A stretch of 28,880 bases of DNA. It comes from Hofstenia miamia (lineage: Eukaryota; Xenacoelomorpha; Acoela; Hofsteniidae). The stretch spans positions 24,096-52,975 of the forward strand of contig CABFPE010001161.1 in the NCBI GenBank assembly GCA_900660155.1. The letters run 5' to 3'. Positions 9,974-18,255 of this stretch are shown piece by piece. Numbering within the stretch: position 1 is the stretch's first letter; each line of letters begins with the position of its first letter. The translations under genes and the position numbers were made by a program. The notes beneath the pieces were generated by a model. The model did no database searches. It was not told where the DNA came from and was given only the letters and a program-made list of their open reading frames with translations.

Positions 9974-9981
9974 CATCAGAT
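9974..9981. repeat. Right 8-bp target-site duplication of the MITE
   Basis: CATCAGAT, identical to 9567-9574; LINE B coding sequence resumes here. Confidence 0.92.
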
Positions 9982-10924
9982 GCAATTTTATCGATTACAG
10001 AAAAATATGCAATTGACTAGTAATTTTGACTTACAAGATCTTAATAAAGCATTCGATTCAATTGATTTCCAAATTTTGGAAAATAAATTAAGTCTAGGTT
10101 TTAGTTCGTTTCCGGCTTCATCATGAGCTTTCTATGCAATAGACAACGTGTCAAATTAGGTGAAACACTCTCTAATTTTTTAAGTACTGTCCGTTGTGTT
10201 CCGCAAGAAATTCTTTTAGGTCCTAACCTTTTTACACTATATGTTAATGATATGTTTGACAATATAAATTCTACTAACTTATAGCAATATGCTAATGGTA
10301 CATGTCTCTTGAATACTGCAAAAAAGAATTTATTTCGAGTAAACTATAACTAAAAGATGTTGAACCGCTCTCATATTATTTTTCGCAATACAAATTAAAA
10401 ATAAATATTGAGAAAACTCAGTTTATAGTACTTACTCCTATTTACAATGCAACAACACAAAATTACCCTCGAAATTGAAAAAACCATCAAAAATAGTGTA
10501 AGTTATTTAGACACAGAAATTGATGCCAATCTTAATTTTTCAAATTTCTTTTCTGCTAAAAAAAACTATCATGAACAAATAGTCAATGCTTTCCTATTCA
10601 GTAAATTTCAATATTGCAGTTTCTTATTTCAAAATCTAAGTGCCTCTCAGCGAAAATCTCAAACTAAAATTCTCAATTGGGCCTTAAGAACGTTAAATTG
10701 TATTCCAAAGCACGAATCCATCTCTTCTCTACGTAATGAATTTAATAATATAAGTCCCATACGCAATATTCAAACTCAAACCATGTACATCATATATAAA
10801 TATGCTTAACAACGCAAATCACTTCATTTTATGAATGATTACCTAATATTAAGCAATCGAACTAAAAAGTACCATAGTGTTTTAAACAGCAGAAACTCAT
10901 TTTCCCTGAATTCATCCCAACAAT

Positions 10925-12341
10925 GGGTGCGTTCGCGATCGCAAACCGGCACAACTGAACAGTTGGCTTTCAGTTGTCAACGTATTCGCGATAGCATTCC
11001 GTTGTTTACCAACCTATTCGCGCAATCCACCGGTATTGCACTCAGCGTCAACTGGAGCATTCGCACAATCCACCGGTTTGCAAAATCAGTGTGCACGAAA
11101 CGCCAACTGATTCGTTTTTTAGTTGGGTTTGGCTGAAATCAATTAAATTTTATAAAAAGTCAAAAATTGAAGAATTATTTGATATATGTAAATTTATAAC
11201 ACCCCATCTATTTGCATAACCTTGAATAATTAGCTAAAGACAGAGAAAATTACAATTTTAACGAGGGATTGGTATAATAATACATTTTTAGAAATATAAA
11301 TATATCAATCTGTTATTTATCAAACATCATATTTTTTATATTTCTGATATTTTAATAGTACAGTAATATAGATGTTCCTAAAATTTGTATTTTATTTTAT
11401 GAAAACTATTTATTAGTATTTTTTCAAGTAACTAGATTTGAGTTTGGCCGCTGTATTTTTTGTTTAATAACATTTTGTACTCATCTAATCGACTAGCTTA
11501 GAAAAATGTTGTTCGGTACCGTGGAAGTGAAAACGAATCAGACTTTAAATTTATTGAAACTTTCTAAAACCTAACTAATTCATTTTAATACAAACTTCGA
11601 GTTTTCATTGAAGTAACATTGTAAAACACGTACGAAAGTGTACGGTTCTGGGTTATATTTACCAGAGATCGAGTATTTATAATAAATTGGATTAAAGTGA
11701 TATTTGTTGAAATTGCCCTGTCGCCTATATATATATATTTGGGCTCTTGATACAAAATTTTCAAATGCATACACTGTGCGCTGTATGCAAAAAAATCTAT
11801 AGTAGAGGGCGGTGGATTGGGCTAAAAAATTATTGTTAATGCAAATCACAAATTACTACGAAATGAATTCTATTGTAAAGTGCTTTAAGTCTGAATCCGG
11901 CACCTGATTATGACATTGCTGGCTGCTACTCACTAGTGCCATTTTAGTCGTATACAATATACATATATCGTCTGTACACTAGAAGTGCTCTTCTTTCGTG
12001 GAAAGGTTCTTCTTAATATTACACAAAAATATTTAGGTAAAAAATTACGTATTTAAGTAAAAAAAGTCACAATCTTAAATTTTTTAGGTCGAAAAATCGC
12101 CCTATTAATAGCCGAATAAGAAACGAGTTTGTTAATAAGCAACATTTGATTGGCTAAGAGTAAATTAGGTTGACTACCGCTGCCACCGCGAATGTAGTGT
12201 GCGCGAAATTTAATTGTTAAATAAACAAACCCTTCCGCTGTTTACAGTTAGCTTTCAGTGGGCACAGAAAATGCAAACCGGTGGATGCGCGAATGCTCTA
12301 GTTGACACAGTGGAAAACCGGTGCGCTGCGCGAACGCACCC
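10925..12341. mobile_element. Non-autonomous DNA element of about 1.4 kb with inverted termini, inserted in the LINE B C-terminus
   Basis: Terminal inverted repeats GGGTGCGTTCGCG at 10925-10937 and CGCGAACGCACCC at 12329-12341 interrupt LINE B between SSQQW and NSLPLFIR. The target duplication is ambiguous: AAT (3 bp) if the ends start GGG, or CAATG (5 bp) if they start GGTG. Either gives back LINE B exactly. Inside the ends are subterminal repeats of ATTCGCGCAATCCACCGGT: direct copies at 11016-11034 and 11059-11077, and an inverted copy at 12277-12294. The inverted similarity extends over GTCAACT-GAGCATTCGC on both sides. The interior is AT-rich with no transposase; short ORFs there (for example 11580-11849, reverse) show no family. 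The superfamily is unsettled. A 3-bp duplication with GGG ends would suit a Harbinger- or Zator-like element; hAT is unlikely, as no 8-bp duplication is seen. Confidence 0.88.
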
Positions 12342-12618
12342 AATGGAATTCTCTACCTCTATTTATAAGGAATGCAAAGTCTTATAAGAATTTTAAAAGC
12401 AGTCTTAAATTTTTTTTAAAGATGAAACAAATGCTAGGAGATGCATGCACATTTACTGATTACATACACATTTAAATAGGAAAATACAAATGAGTGCTCA
12501 TAATTTTGTCTAGTGATTTACAATAGTTTGTAAATATTTTTTTTTATATATATTTGTACTTTATTATAGGTTTTGTAAATTTGTACAAGCTAGAAATAAT
12601 AAAATTGCTTTTTTACTC

Positions 12619-12650
<32 letters not shown>
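12619..12650. repeat. (ATT)n microsatellite between LINE B and the R4/Dong-type LINE
   Basis: About ten uninterrupted ATT units. It serves as the 3' tail of LINE B (+) and, read in reverse as (TAA)n, as the 3' flank of the minus-strand LINE. Confidence 0.92.
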
Positions 12651-12652
<2 letters not shown>

Positions 12653-12720
12653 AGCTTCATGCTGGTATCCCTCTCAGCTCGGGGAACTCACCAGTTCCCA
12701 GGGAGCCTGAGAGCGTTCCT
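12651..12720 (-). repeat. First copy of the R4/Dong-type 3' terminus, ending at the N gap
   Basis: These 70 bases are identical to 12836-12905. The copy stops exactly at the first N. It may be a second, truncated insertion into the same microsatellite or, more simply, a contig-end overlap that was not merged. Confidence 0.9.
12671..12713 (-). other. Second identical copy of the 43-nt stem-loop
   Basis: Part of the 70-bp block repeated before the N gap; identical to 12856-12898. Confidence 0.75.
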
Positions 12721-12816
12721 NNNNNNNNNNNNNNNNNNNNNNNNNNNNNNNNNNNNNNNNNNNNNNNNNNNNNNNNNNNNNNNNNNNNNNNNNNNNNNNN
12801 NNNNNNNNNNNNNNNN
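12721..12816. other. Assembly gap (96 N)
   Basis: A run of N. The flanking bases repeat each other (70 bp plus ATT units), so the gap size and even its existence are doubtful. Confidence 0.98.
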
Positions 12817-12835
12817 ATTATTATTATTACTTATT
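12817..12835. repeat. ATT-rich run after the gap
   Basis: ATTATTATTATTACTTATT, the same microsatellite type as 12619-12650 with one interruption. Confidence 0.85.
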
Positions 12836-12855
12836 ACAGCTTCATGCTGGTATCC

Positions 12856-12898
12856 CTCTCAGCTCGGGGAACTCACCAGTTCCCAGGGAGCCTGAGAG
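12856..12898 (-). other. 43-nt stem-loop in the 3' end of the R4/Dong-type LINE
   Basis: On the reverse strand CTCTCAG pairs with CTGAGAG (7 bp), CTC with GAG (3 bp) and GGGAACT with AGTTCCC (7 bp) around a GGTG loop, with only a g bulge and small internal loop between. All pairs are Watson-Crick. In R2-group LINEs the RT binds structured 3' UTR RNA to start target-primed synthesis, so this is a candidate recognition hairpin. The same 43 bases occur at 12671-12713. Confidence 0.75.
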
Positions 12899-14752
12899 CG
12901 TTCCTCAGGACTAACTGTTCCTAACAGTGCTACCTTCTGTGCGACTGCTCCTCCCCACTTTGGTACTCCCAACTCCTCCAAGTATCACGCATGCTTCTTA
13001 CATACTGCTCCTAGTGCTCCTCCTACTGCCAGGACTAATTTAACCTTCTTCAATTTCTACAGCTTTTCTATTTCCTCTGCCAACTCTTTATACTCGTCTA
13101 TCTTCTCTTTCTCTTTGCTTTCTACATTCCTGTCCTTTGGTAATGCTATGTCTATAACTCTCTACCACTACTATGTCTGGTCTCCGTGCTTCTATTACCT
13201 TACTTGTCTGGATGTTGAAGTCCCACAGTATCTTAACCTTATCATTCTCTATGACTCCCTGTGGCTTACATAGCCTACACTTATCACTTACTTCTACTCT
13301 TCTGTCTATATGCTTCTTCCACCCAGTTCGTTCTTATTGCTTGCTCTTGTGCTGCCATTATTAGTGCTTCTCTTTCTCTTTTTAGTCCTGCCTTCTTTAA
13401 CCACTTTTTGCTCTCTTCTCTCTCACACATTTCTGTGTTCCTCCATATTCTCCATGCATCACCTTCTGCCTATATCTTGTTTGTCTCTCTAATTACATCC
13501 TACTCTTATGTTGTCTTTCCTTCACTCTCAGTTTTTATCTTCCTTAACTCCTTAGTGACCTCCAGTACGGACCCCTTAGGTTGCTCTTCTACATATTCCT
13601 TTAGCCCTAGCGCTTCTGCTTCAACAAATTCCTCTACAATTAGCAGTCCTTTCTCTTCCTTATGCCTTGCAATGTACAGCCTATCTATATCTCCATTTAA
13701 GTTGAATGCTCTCTATGCTGCTAGTATCTTCCTTGTCTCCCTGTCTAATTCTCTCAGTTCATTCTTGTTCCACCTAACTATTCCTGCCAAATATCTCAAC
13801 ACTGGTATCGCCCACGTATTAATTCCTTTTATACTATTCTGCCCATTAAATCCTGAATTCTGTAGTACCTTCCTTACTCTCCTCTTGTATTCTCTTCGTA
13901 ACCTCGTCTTCATTTCCTCATGATCTGTTCTATCATTCTCTATCACACCTAATTACTTGTACCCCTCTTTGACTTCCTCAATCTTATCCCCACTGCTCGT
14001 CCTCAAACCATCTCCAGCTATGCACTTGCCTCTGGTCATTGTCACTGTCGCACACTTTCCTAATCCAAATTCCAACCCAGAATCTCTACTTGCCTTCTCC
14101 GATGTCTCCACTTGCCTTGACAACATCTTCCTTGAACTAGCATACATCTTCAGTTCGTCCATGTACCACAGGTGACTCACTACTCTACCATTTTTTCCAA
14201 GTTATACCCTATACCTGGCTCCTTTAGCTTTTCTGTGATGAGGATTAAGCTAACTACAAACAGTAGTGGTGCTAAGCTTTCTCCCTGGAATATGCCTCGC
14301 TTCAACCACAACCTGTGTCCGTCTATCTCAGTCTGCCACTTTCCCATCTCCCTCTCTAGAAACTCAAACCATTTCCGTGAAACTCCATTAGCCTCTAACG
14401 TCCTCAATATCCACCTATGTGATATGCTGTCATATGCCTTCCTGTAGTCTATCCATGCCATTGTTAAGTTTGTCTTCCTTTTTCTACAATTCCCCACCAC
14501 TGCCTGGTCTATCAACAACTGATCTTTGCATCCTCTCGTCTTTGTCCTACATTCCTTCTGCTCCTCTGGTATCAACCTGTTCTGTTCTAAGTAACATGCC
14601 AGCCTACTTGAAATCACAGAAGTTAGCAATTTCCAAGTTAGTGGGAGACATGTTATTGGAATGAAGTTACTTGGCTCACTACCTTTCTTTGGGTCCTTCT
14701 GTATCAGAAATGTCCTTCCCACTACCATCCACTCTGGGCAACCACTCACCAC
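12890..14752 (-). pseudogene. R4/Dong-type RT plus restriction-like endonuclease relic
   Basis: Ordered motifs on the reverse strand: GRTFLIQKDPKKGSEPSNF and ITCLPLTWKLLTSVISSRL (fingers) near 14600-14720; WIDYRKAYDSISHRWI (motif A) near 14430-14450; RGIFQGESLAPLLF near 14250-14300; then the YxDD box as YMDE at 14154-14165, reached after a frameshift near 14180. Next are FGLGKCATVTMTRGK near 14060 and INTWAIPVLRYLAGIVRWNK near 13780-13840. GDIDRLYIARHKEEKGL follows near 13660, and WLKKAGLKREREALIMAAQE near 13350-13410. A knuckle start KCRLC is fused directly to KPQGVIENDKVKILWDFNIQ and RRPDIVVVE (13157-13290), the REL-endonuclease core. The usual H-x4-C half of the knuckle and the spacer are missing, so an internal deletion is likely. 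The tail reads LPKDRNVESKEKEKIDEY and VGGALGAV with stops. It is not functional: one catalytic Asp is replaced by Glu, and there are frameshifts and stops. Confidence 0.85.
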
Positions 14753-14763
14753 ATTCGAATAAC

Positions 14764-15270
14764 GATAATATAATTTATTTTAAGCAGATGCATGAGAAAC
14801 CTACAGAAAATTGTATTAATTCATTTTGTGATATTTTTATTTTCCCCATCAAAATCACAGACGTAAAATTAACCACGTTTGCTCATTTACACTTAATTTC
14901 CTGCAATATTGCAATGATCTAAGGTATATTATGAGTATTAAACAATTATTTAGATATTTCTTAAAAGTTCGAATTTTGACATTCCCACTCGCAAATTTGA
15001 CCCCGGAGATTACTCAGAAAAGTTATATTCCTGTATTTTTTCAAGCGTTTCTGTTCCAAAAATCTATAATTTTATTATTCATATTTGTTAATGTAATTTA
15101 AGGCAAAATTCTCAGGTTTGTAATGTTTTTCTACTGCTTAAAACGTATGTCTGTTGCCAAAGCAATGCACTTGCTTGCAGAGCATTTGCAAAACTTCATT
15201 AATACGTGTGAAATGCTAAGGGCATCATTACATAACTAATTCTTTATTTATTCTAAAGGATTAATTGATA
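14764..15270. other. No gene seen
   Basis: AT-rich. The first bases (TAACGATAATATAA) are TAA-like and could be the remnant of the microsatellite target of the R4/Dong-type LINE. No other recognisable feature. Confidence 0.5.
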
Positions 15271-16251
15271 ATGAATAGAAACCGCAAGAAGAAAGGACAT
15301 TACTGTTTAAACCAAATAAATGGCGTAAATGGTTATTGTAATCCAAGCGTTAAGTCTGATATCCATCCACCAAGCTTGGGAACACACAAAGAGTACACAA
15401 TAAAAAGTTAGTCTAACGCATGTTGATGAGATTAAAGAAGCTGGTAATAATAAGAAAACTAACCACTCGATATTGTAACAAATGACAACGCGCTGACTAT
15501 GTTCCTGGAAAATGACGTAAATCAATCAATGATGTAGCCATACAAATAAAAGGAAATACTAATCAAAGTATACGACAAACTATGAAAAGCTTACAAACTT
15601 TAGCGGATTCAGCCGTGATGCAAGTAGATGTGTCTAGTGTATCCTCCATCAATTAATTCAAAGATTACTTAAGAAGAATATTCTCGCAGTTGTTTATAGT
15701 ACGACATGAAGTGTTATCATCAACTATATGGCAAAAAACGAGAGCTAATTGCTGTATTTATAAATAAGCTTGCAAGATTTACTGAACGTCCGAACAAGAA
15801 GGAAAGTACGATAGCAGACTATTTCTTAGAAGTGACTGATGAGAAACCTTTGATGATCACCAAGCTCTGTTCAGATACACAAACAGCAGTAAAATTAGTA
15901 GAGTGTTTGTTTATATGAAGTCTGTTATCAAGACAAATATATGAACCATGTCGTTTGCACTTACTTGATCTGATGCTAGAACATCAAATAAACAGTTACT
16001 TTCTTGACAACACTTACTCAGTCCAGCTTCCATATGTTACAAATGTAAACGCAAAATGGGAGAACTTCATTACTCAATACGAGGGTCAGAATGAATTTCA
16101 ACATTTTAATGATGTTCCAGTAACAGACTATCACTGCGTTGATTATAGGCTACTGTTTGAGCCTAAAGCCAGAAGAATGAAATCACTTGGTACAGGGCAG
16201 TCAGCAATCCGTTTTCCAAATAATCCAACGCCAATCAGCAAGGCAAGGTAA
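15271..16251 (+). pseudogene. Unrecognised decayed protein-coding region
   Basis: I do not recognise this protein. From the ATG at 15271 the frame reads MNRNRKKKGHYCLNQINGVN and goes on to HPPSLGTHKEYTIKS before a TAG at 15409. Short coding-like pieces follow in other frames: HVDEIKEAGNNKKTNHSI, TNDNALTMFLENDVNQS, and NQSIRQTMKSLQTLADSAVM near 15560-15640. From 15706 one frame is open to 16251 except for a single TGA at 15916. It includes KKRELIAVFINKLARFTERP, TIADYFLEVTDEKPLMITKL, PCRLHLLDLMLEHQINSYFL and PVTDYHCVDYRLLFEPKARR. That is 182 codons with one stop in AT-rich DNA, and its amino-acid mix looks protein-like, not low-complexity. It could be a processed pseudogene, an exon relic (a GTAAAAT donor-like string follows GGCAAG at 16248) or a mobile-element protein. 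No zinc finger, RT, integrase or DDE motif is visible. Confidence 0.5.
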
Positions 16252-16261
16252 AATTGTAGAG

Positions 16262-16385
16262 CTTGTTTATCGAAGTAATTGCAAATGACTTTTCAAATGA
16301 AATAAACTAATCAAACGAATTAATTGTTTACTTCTGGCACTAGCCTGGTTCAATGCGCAGAAAACCATTAACTGGTATTTTTTAT

Positions 16386-16389
<4 letters not shown>
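16262..16389. other. Short spacer before the (TA)n run; no feature seen
   Basis: AT-rich; no coding motif or repeat recognised. Confidence 0.5.

Positions 16390-16431
<42 letters not shown>
16390..16431. repeat. (TA)n microsatellite
   Basis: About 21 uninterrupted TA units next to a Tc1 relic. Tc1 elements insert at TA, so the run is a natural target, though it could also have arisen later. Confidence 0.95.
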
Positions 16432-16437
<6 letters not shown>

Positions 16438-16618
16438 GGTGCCGCTCAAGAGTGTGAGACCAAAGGTTGTAAAATTGCAACAGGCATGAAAATAAGGAAA
16501 ATATTAAATGAACAAACTTGTGTATTGCTAAAAATGTTTTATTAGATGACAATTATATCTATTTATAACATATTTTGAATATTTTACATGCAGACTCTTA
16601 GCTTTCAGCAAGGCCTCT

Positions 16619-17015
16619 AGGTCTTCAGTGCATTGATTTTATCAATGATCCACAGTACGCTGCTGTGATTTGTTGGGTTTCCACCGGCTTAACTTTCTCT
16701 CTCAAATCATCAAATGATGTGAGTTTCATCTTAGCAAGGCGACCTTTCAGAATGTTCCAACAATTGTCAATAAAGGTCAACTCTGATGAGTTGCCAAGCC
16801 ATTTTAATACCATTAAGACATTGTTCTACTGACACTAGTTTTGAATTGCGGCAAGGAGCTCCATCTTGTAGGATAGTTCCTCCCATAATCTTAAGCCAGA
16901 TAGTAAGTTTCTTTTGAAGAATGAACAGCTGCACAGCTCGTGCAATAATCAAATTGGGAATTTTAATCCAAATTGACATACTGTGATTATCGGGATGGTA
17001 TATCGGGGAATGCAT
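16619..17015 (-). pseudogene. Tc1-type transposase relic, C-terminal half
   Basis: On the reverse strand MGGTILQDGAPCRNSKLVS (about 16840-16890) carries the second catalytic Asp in the QDGAPxHxS motif of Tc1 transposases. After a frameshift the frame gives VLKWLGNSSELTFIDNCWNI and LKGRLAKMKLTSFDDLREKV, then YCGSLIKSMH (16625-16813). These match the W-x-SPDLNPIENLW-NxLK block and the usual C-terminus. The third catalytic Glu of PIENLW is replaced by Asp (FIDNCW). Upstream, 16890-17015 is only weakly Tc1-like. The first catalytic Asp and the DNA-binding domain are not recognisable, and I found no inverted repeat to match the sequence at 16437-16490. It is a dead, truncated copy. Confidence 0.75.
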
Positions 17016-17520
17016 CGTTCATTAGAGGACCTCCAAATAGTCAGAATACTGGAAGAAAATGCTTTGATCAATATTTCATCCTTAAAAGTATTTGACTCCA
17101 TTGTTCTTCCGTACAATCTGCGTAAGTGCGAAACTGTGCTGTTTATAATAGATCTCAGTGAGGGCTCGTCATACAAATCTGCACCACCACACAATGGTAC
17201 TGAAATCTGGTGCTACAGCGGAACTTACACGACGGTCTTTGTCCCGGAGCAAATGAACTAAATTGAATGCTCTTTGGAGTGATACACAATGAACCATGCC
17301 CCGGCATAAGCCCCGAGTGTAATTATCTTGTGCGATGTAAACAAACAGTATCATTTTACAATATGGATGAAACAAAAACATTTACGTTTCTACTAAAATA
17401 TGGACATTACTTTTGCGTTCATAATGAAATTGTATTTAACAGATCCACAAACTACAGCGCAAATCGAACAAACGCAGTCACGTTTATTTATCTTGCCATA
17501 TATATAAACAAAATTTAATG
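17016..17520. other. Possible upstream part of the Tc1 relic; not resolved
   Basis: Reverse-strand ORFs at 16949-17194 and 17169-17381 continue from the transposase relic and have mixed, protein-like composition (for example LRRLYGRTMESNTFKDEILI). I could not match them to the Tc1 helix-turn-helix or first catalytic motif. They may be degraded transposase or sequence of another origin. Confidence 0.3.
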
Positions 17521-18045
17521 TAATACTAAACAACTACATGTTGCATCAATTATATTCACAATTATATTCACGGGATTGAGAAAATATTTTATCAAGCATG
17601 GTATTAAACAATTGAGTGCTCCATTAATTTTGGGTAAAAATTTGAAAATAAGTAAACTTTCAAAGTTCAAAAAAATTAATGCAATAATTGTACATATTTT
17701 TCAGTATAATTCCCAAATTGTAACAATAGAATTTATTTTATATCGGATAATCAGATGTAAATAAATATTTTGAAATAGTAATTTAACACTAAGACCAAAA
17801 TAGTATTTTGTAGGTGTGTACATTAAATATAAGGGTAATTTTATCAAACATTGAGAAAATTGCATTTATAATTTTTACGTATGTAATAATATGATGGATT
17901 TATTGACACTTTTTTCTAAGGAATTTTCGAAATATAATATCAGTCATTCTAAACACAGTAATGAATTACAGTTTGTTTCAGTTTGAAAAAAATCGGACTT
18001 TAGAAGATACCCACATTGCATTCAACCAAATTTTTACTAATTTTT
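17521..18045. other. No gene seen
   Basis: AT-rich with a short direct repeat of ATTATATTCAC near 17547-17573; otherwise nothing recognised. Confidence 0.5.
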
Positions 18046-18255
18046 ACCTCCGCCAAGGAGGCTATGTTTTTGGTAGCGTTGGTTTGTTTGTTTTTTGTCC
18101 GCTAGCAACTTTACGGAAAAAGTAATAGATGGATTGACCTCAAATTTTCACCAGAGGTGCGTCTCCGCCCAAGGAGGAATCCATTAAATTTTGATGTGAT
18201 CCGGAGGACACAAGCTGCGTGGCGGAGGTTTGCGCTCTTCGAGTGCTTTTCTAGT
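18046..18255. repeat. Compact dispersed repeat with CCTCCGCCAAGGAGG head
   Basis: Starts ACCTCCGCCAAGGAGG and ends GTGGCGGAGGTTTGCGC, then GAGTGCTTTTCTAGT. The outer ACCTCCGCCA is the inverse of TGGCGGAGGT. An inner CTCCGCCCAAGGAGG lies at 18163-18177. From memory, sequences with this head and this CGAGTGCTTTTCTAGT tail are widespread as short repeats in aquatic animals. I cannot name the family or its superfamily with confidence. It has no coding capacity. Confidence 0.65.

Larger units (their letters stand above)
9345..12475 (+). pseudogene. LINE B reverse transcriptase and C-terminus relic, interrupted by two insertions
   Basis: RT motifs in order are SADVTPVFKSGNH near 9370, then a Q-(G)-F-x-x-GHSTSDA string whose STSDA part is split by the MITE at 9575-9973. 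Motif A follows as DLNKAFDSIDF at 10037-10069, with VPQEILLGPNLFTLYVND near 10200-10260 for the GVPQGSxLGP box. The catalytic YADD box reads YANG at 10288-10299, so both catalytic aspartates are lost. The thumb and C-terminal part continues in the ORF at 10447-10809 (WALRTLNCIPKHESISSLR) and at 10831-10920 (NSRNSFSLNSSQQW). It then jumps over the 1.4-kb insert to NSLPLFIRNAKSYKNFKSSL, ending with TAA at 12473-12475. The W-NSLP-IR-S-FK pattern is the standard ORF2 end in CR1/L2-like elements. Confidence 0.8.
6918..12618 (+). mobile_element. LINE B: long CR1/L2-like non-LTR retrotransposon, split by two later insertions
   Basis: The order of parts is that of a full LINE. An ORF1-like region lies at about 6950-7740. 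The ORF2 head has a 2A-like motif at 7983-8009, followed by endonuclease motifs (YINARSL, LTET, LLGDYDAN, QIDYFLT) at about 8050-8600. A linker (8634-9053) leads to the RT from about 9370. The WNSLPLFIR C-terminal signature at about 12342-12370 precedes a stop at 12473-12475 and a 3' UTR running to an (ATT)n tail. The RT is split by a 399-bp hAT-type MITE at 9575-9973, and the C-terminus by a 1.4-kb element at 10925-12341. Removing both restores the expected protein order across each junction. Stops and frameshifts occur throughout. Without the insertions the element would be about 3.9 kb, a normal size. The exact 5' end is not fixed. Confidence 0.8.
12836..14760 (-). mobile_element. R4/Dong-type non-LTR retrotransposon, 5'-truncated
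   Basis: Read on the reverse strand from about 14760 the element starts inside ORF NVVSGCPEWMVVGRTFLIQK and runs through the reverse transcriptase, a C-terminal CCHC-like knuckle and a restriction-like endonuclease, to a structured 3' end beside (TAA)n. This order (RT then REL-endonuclease) defines the R2/R4/NeSL group and not the AP-endonuclease LINEs found elsewhere in the window. The sequence style matches R4/Dong/Rex6-type proteins. In Bombyx, Dong is known to sit in (TAA)n arrays, and the 3' end here does too. Missing upstream parts and a (T/A)-rich left flank without a clear duplication point to 5' truncation during insertion. At roughly 40-45% GC by eye it stands out from its surroundings. 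Confidence 0.85.

Noticed and set aside
12554..12895. 113-codon + strand ORF
   Set aside because: It translates through the (ATT)n run and the N gap, so it is not a real gene.
13261..13923. 220-codon + strand open frame, rich in Ser/Leu
   Set aside because: It is antisense to the R4/Dong-type LINE, whose reverse-strand reading shows ordered RT and endonuclease motifs. The open frame is a by-product of the purine-rich coding strand opposite.
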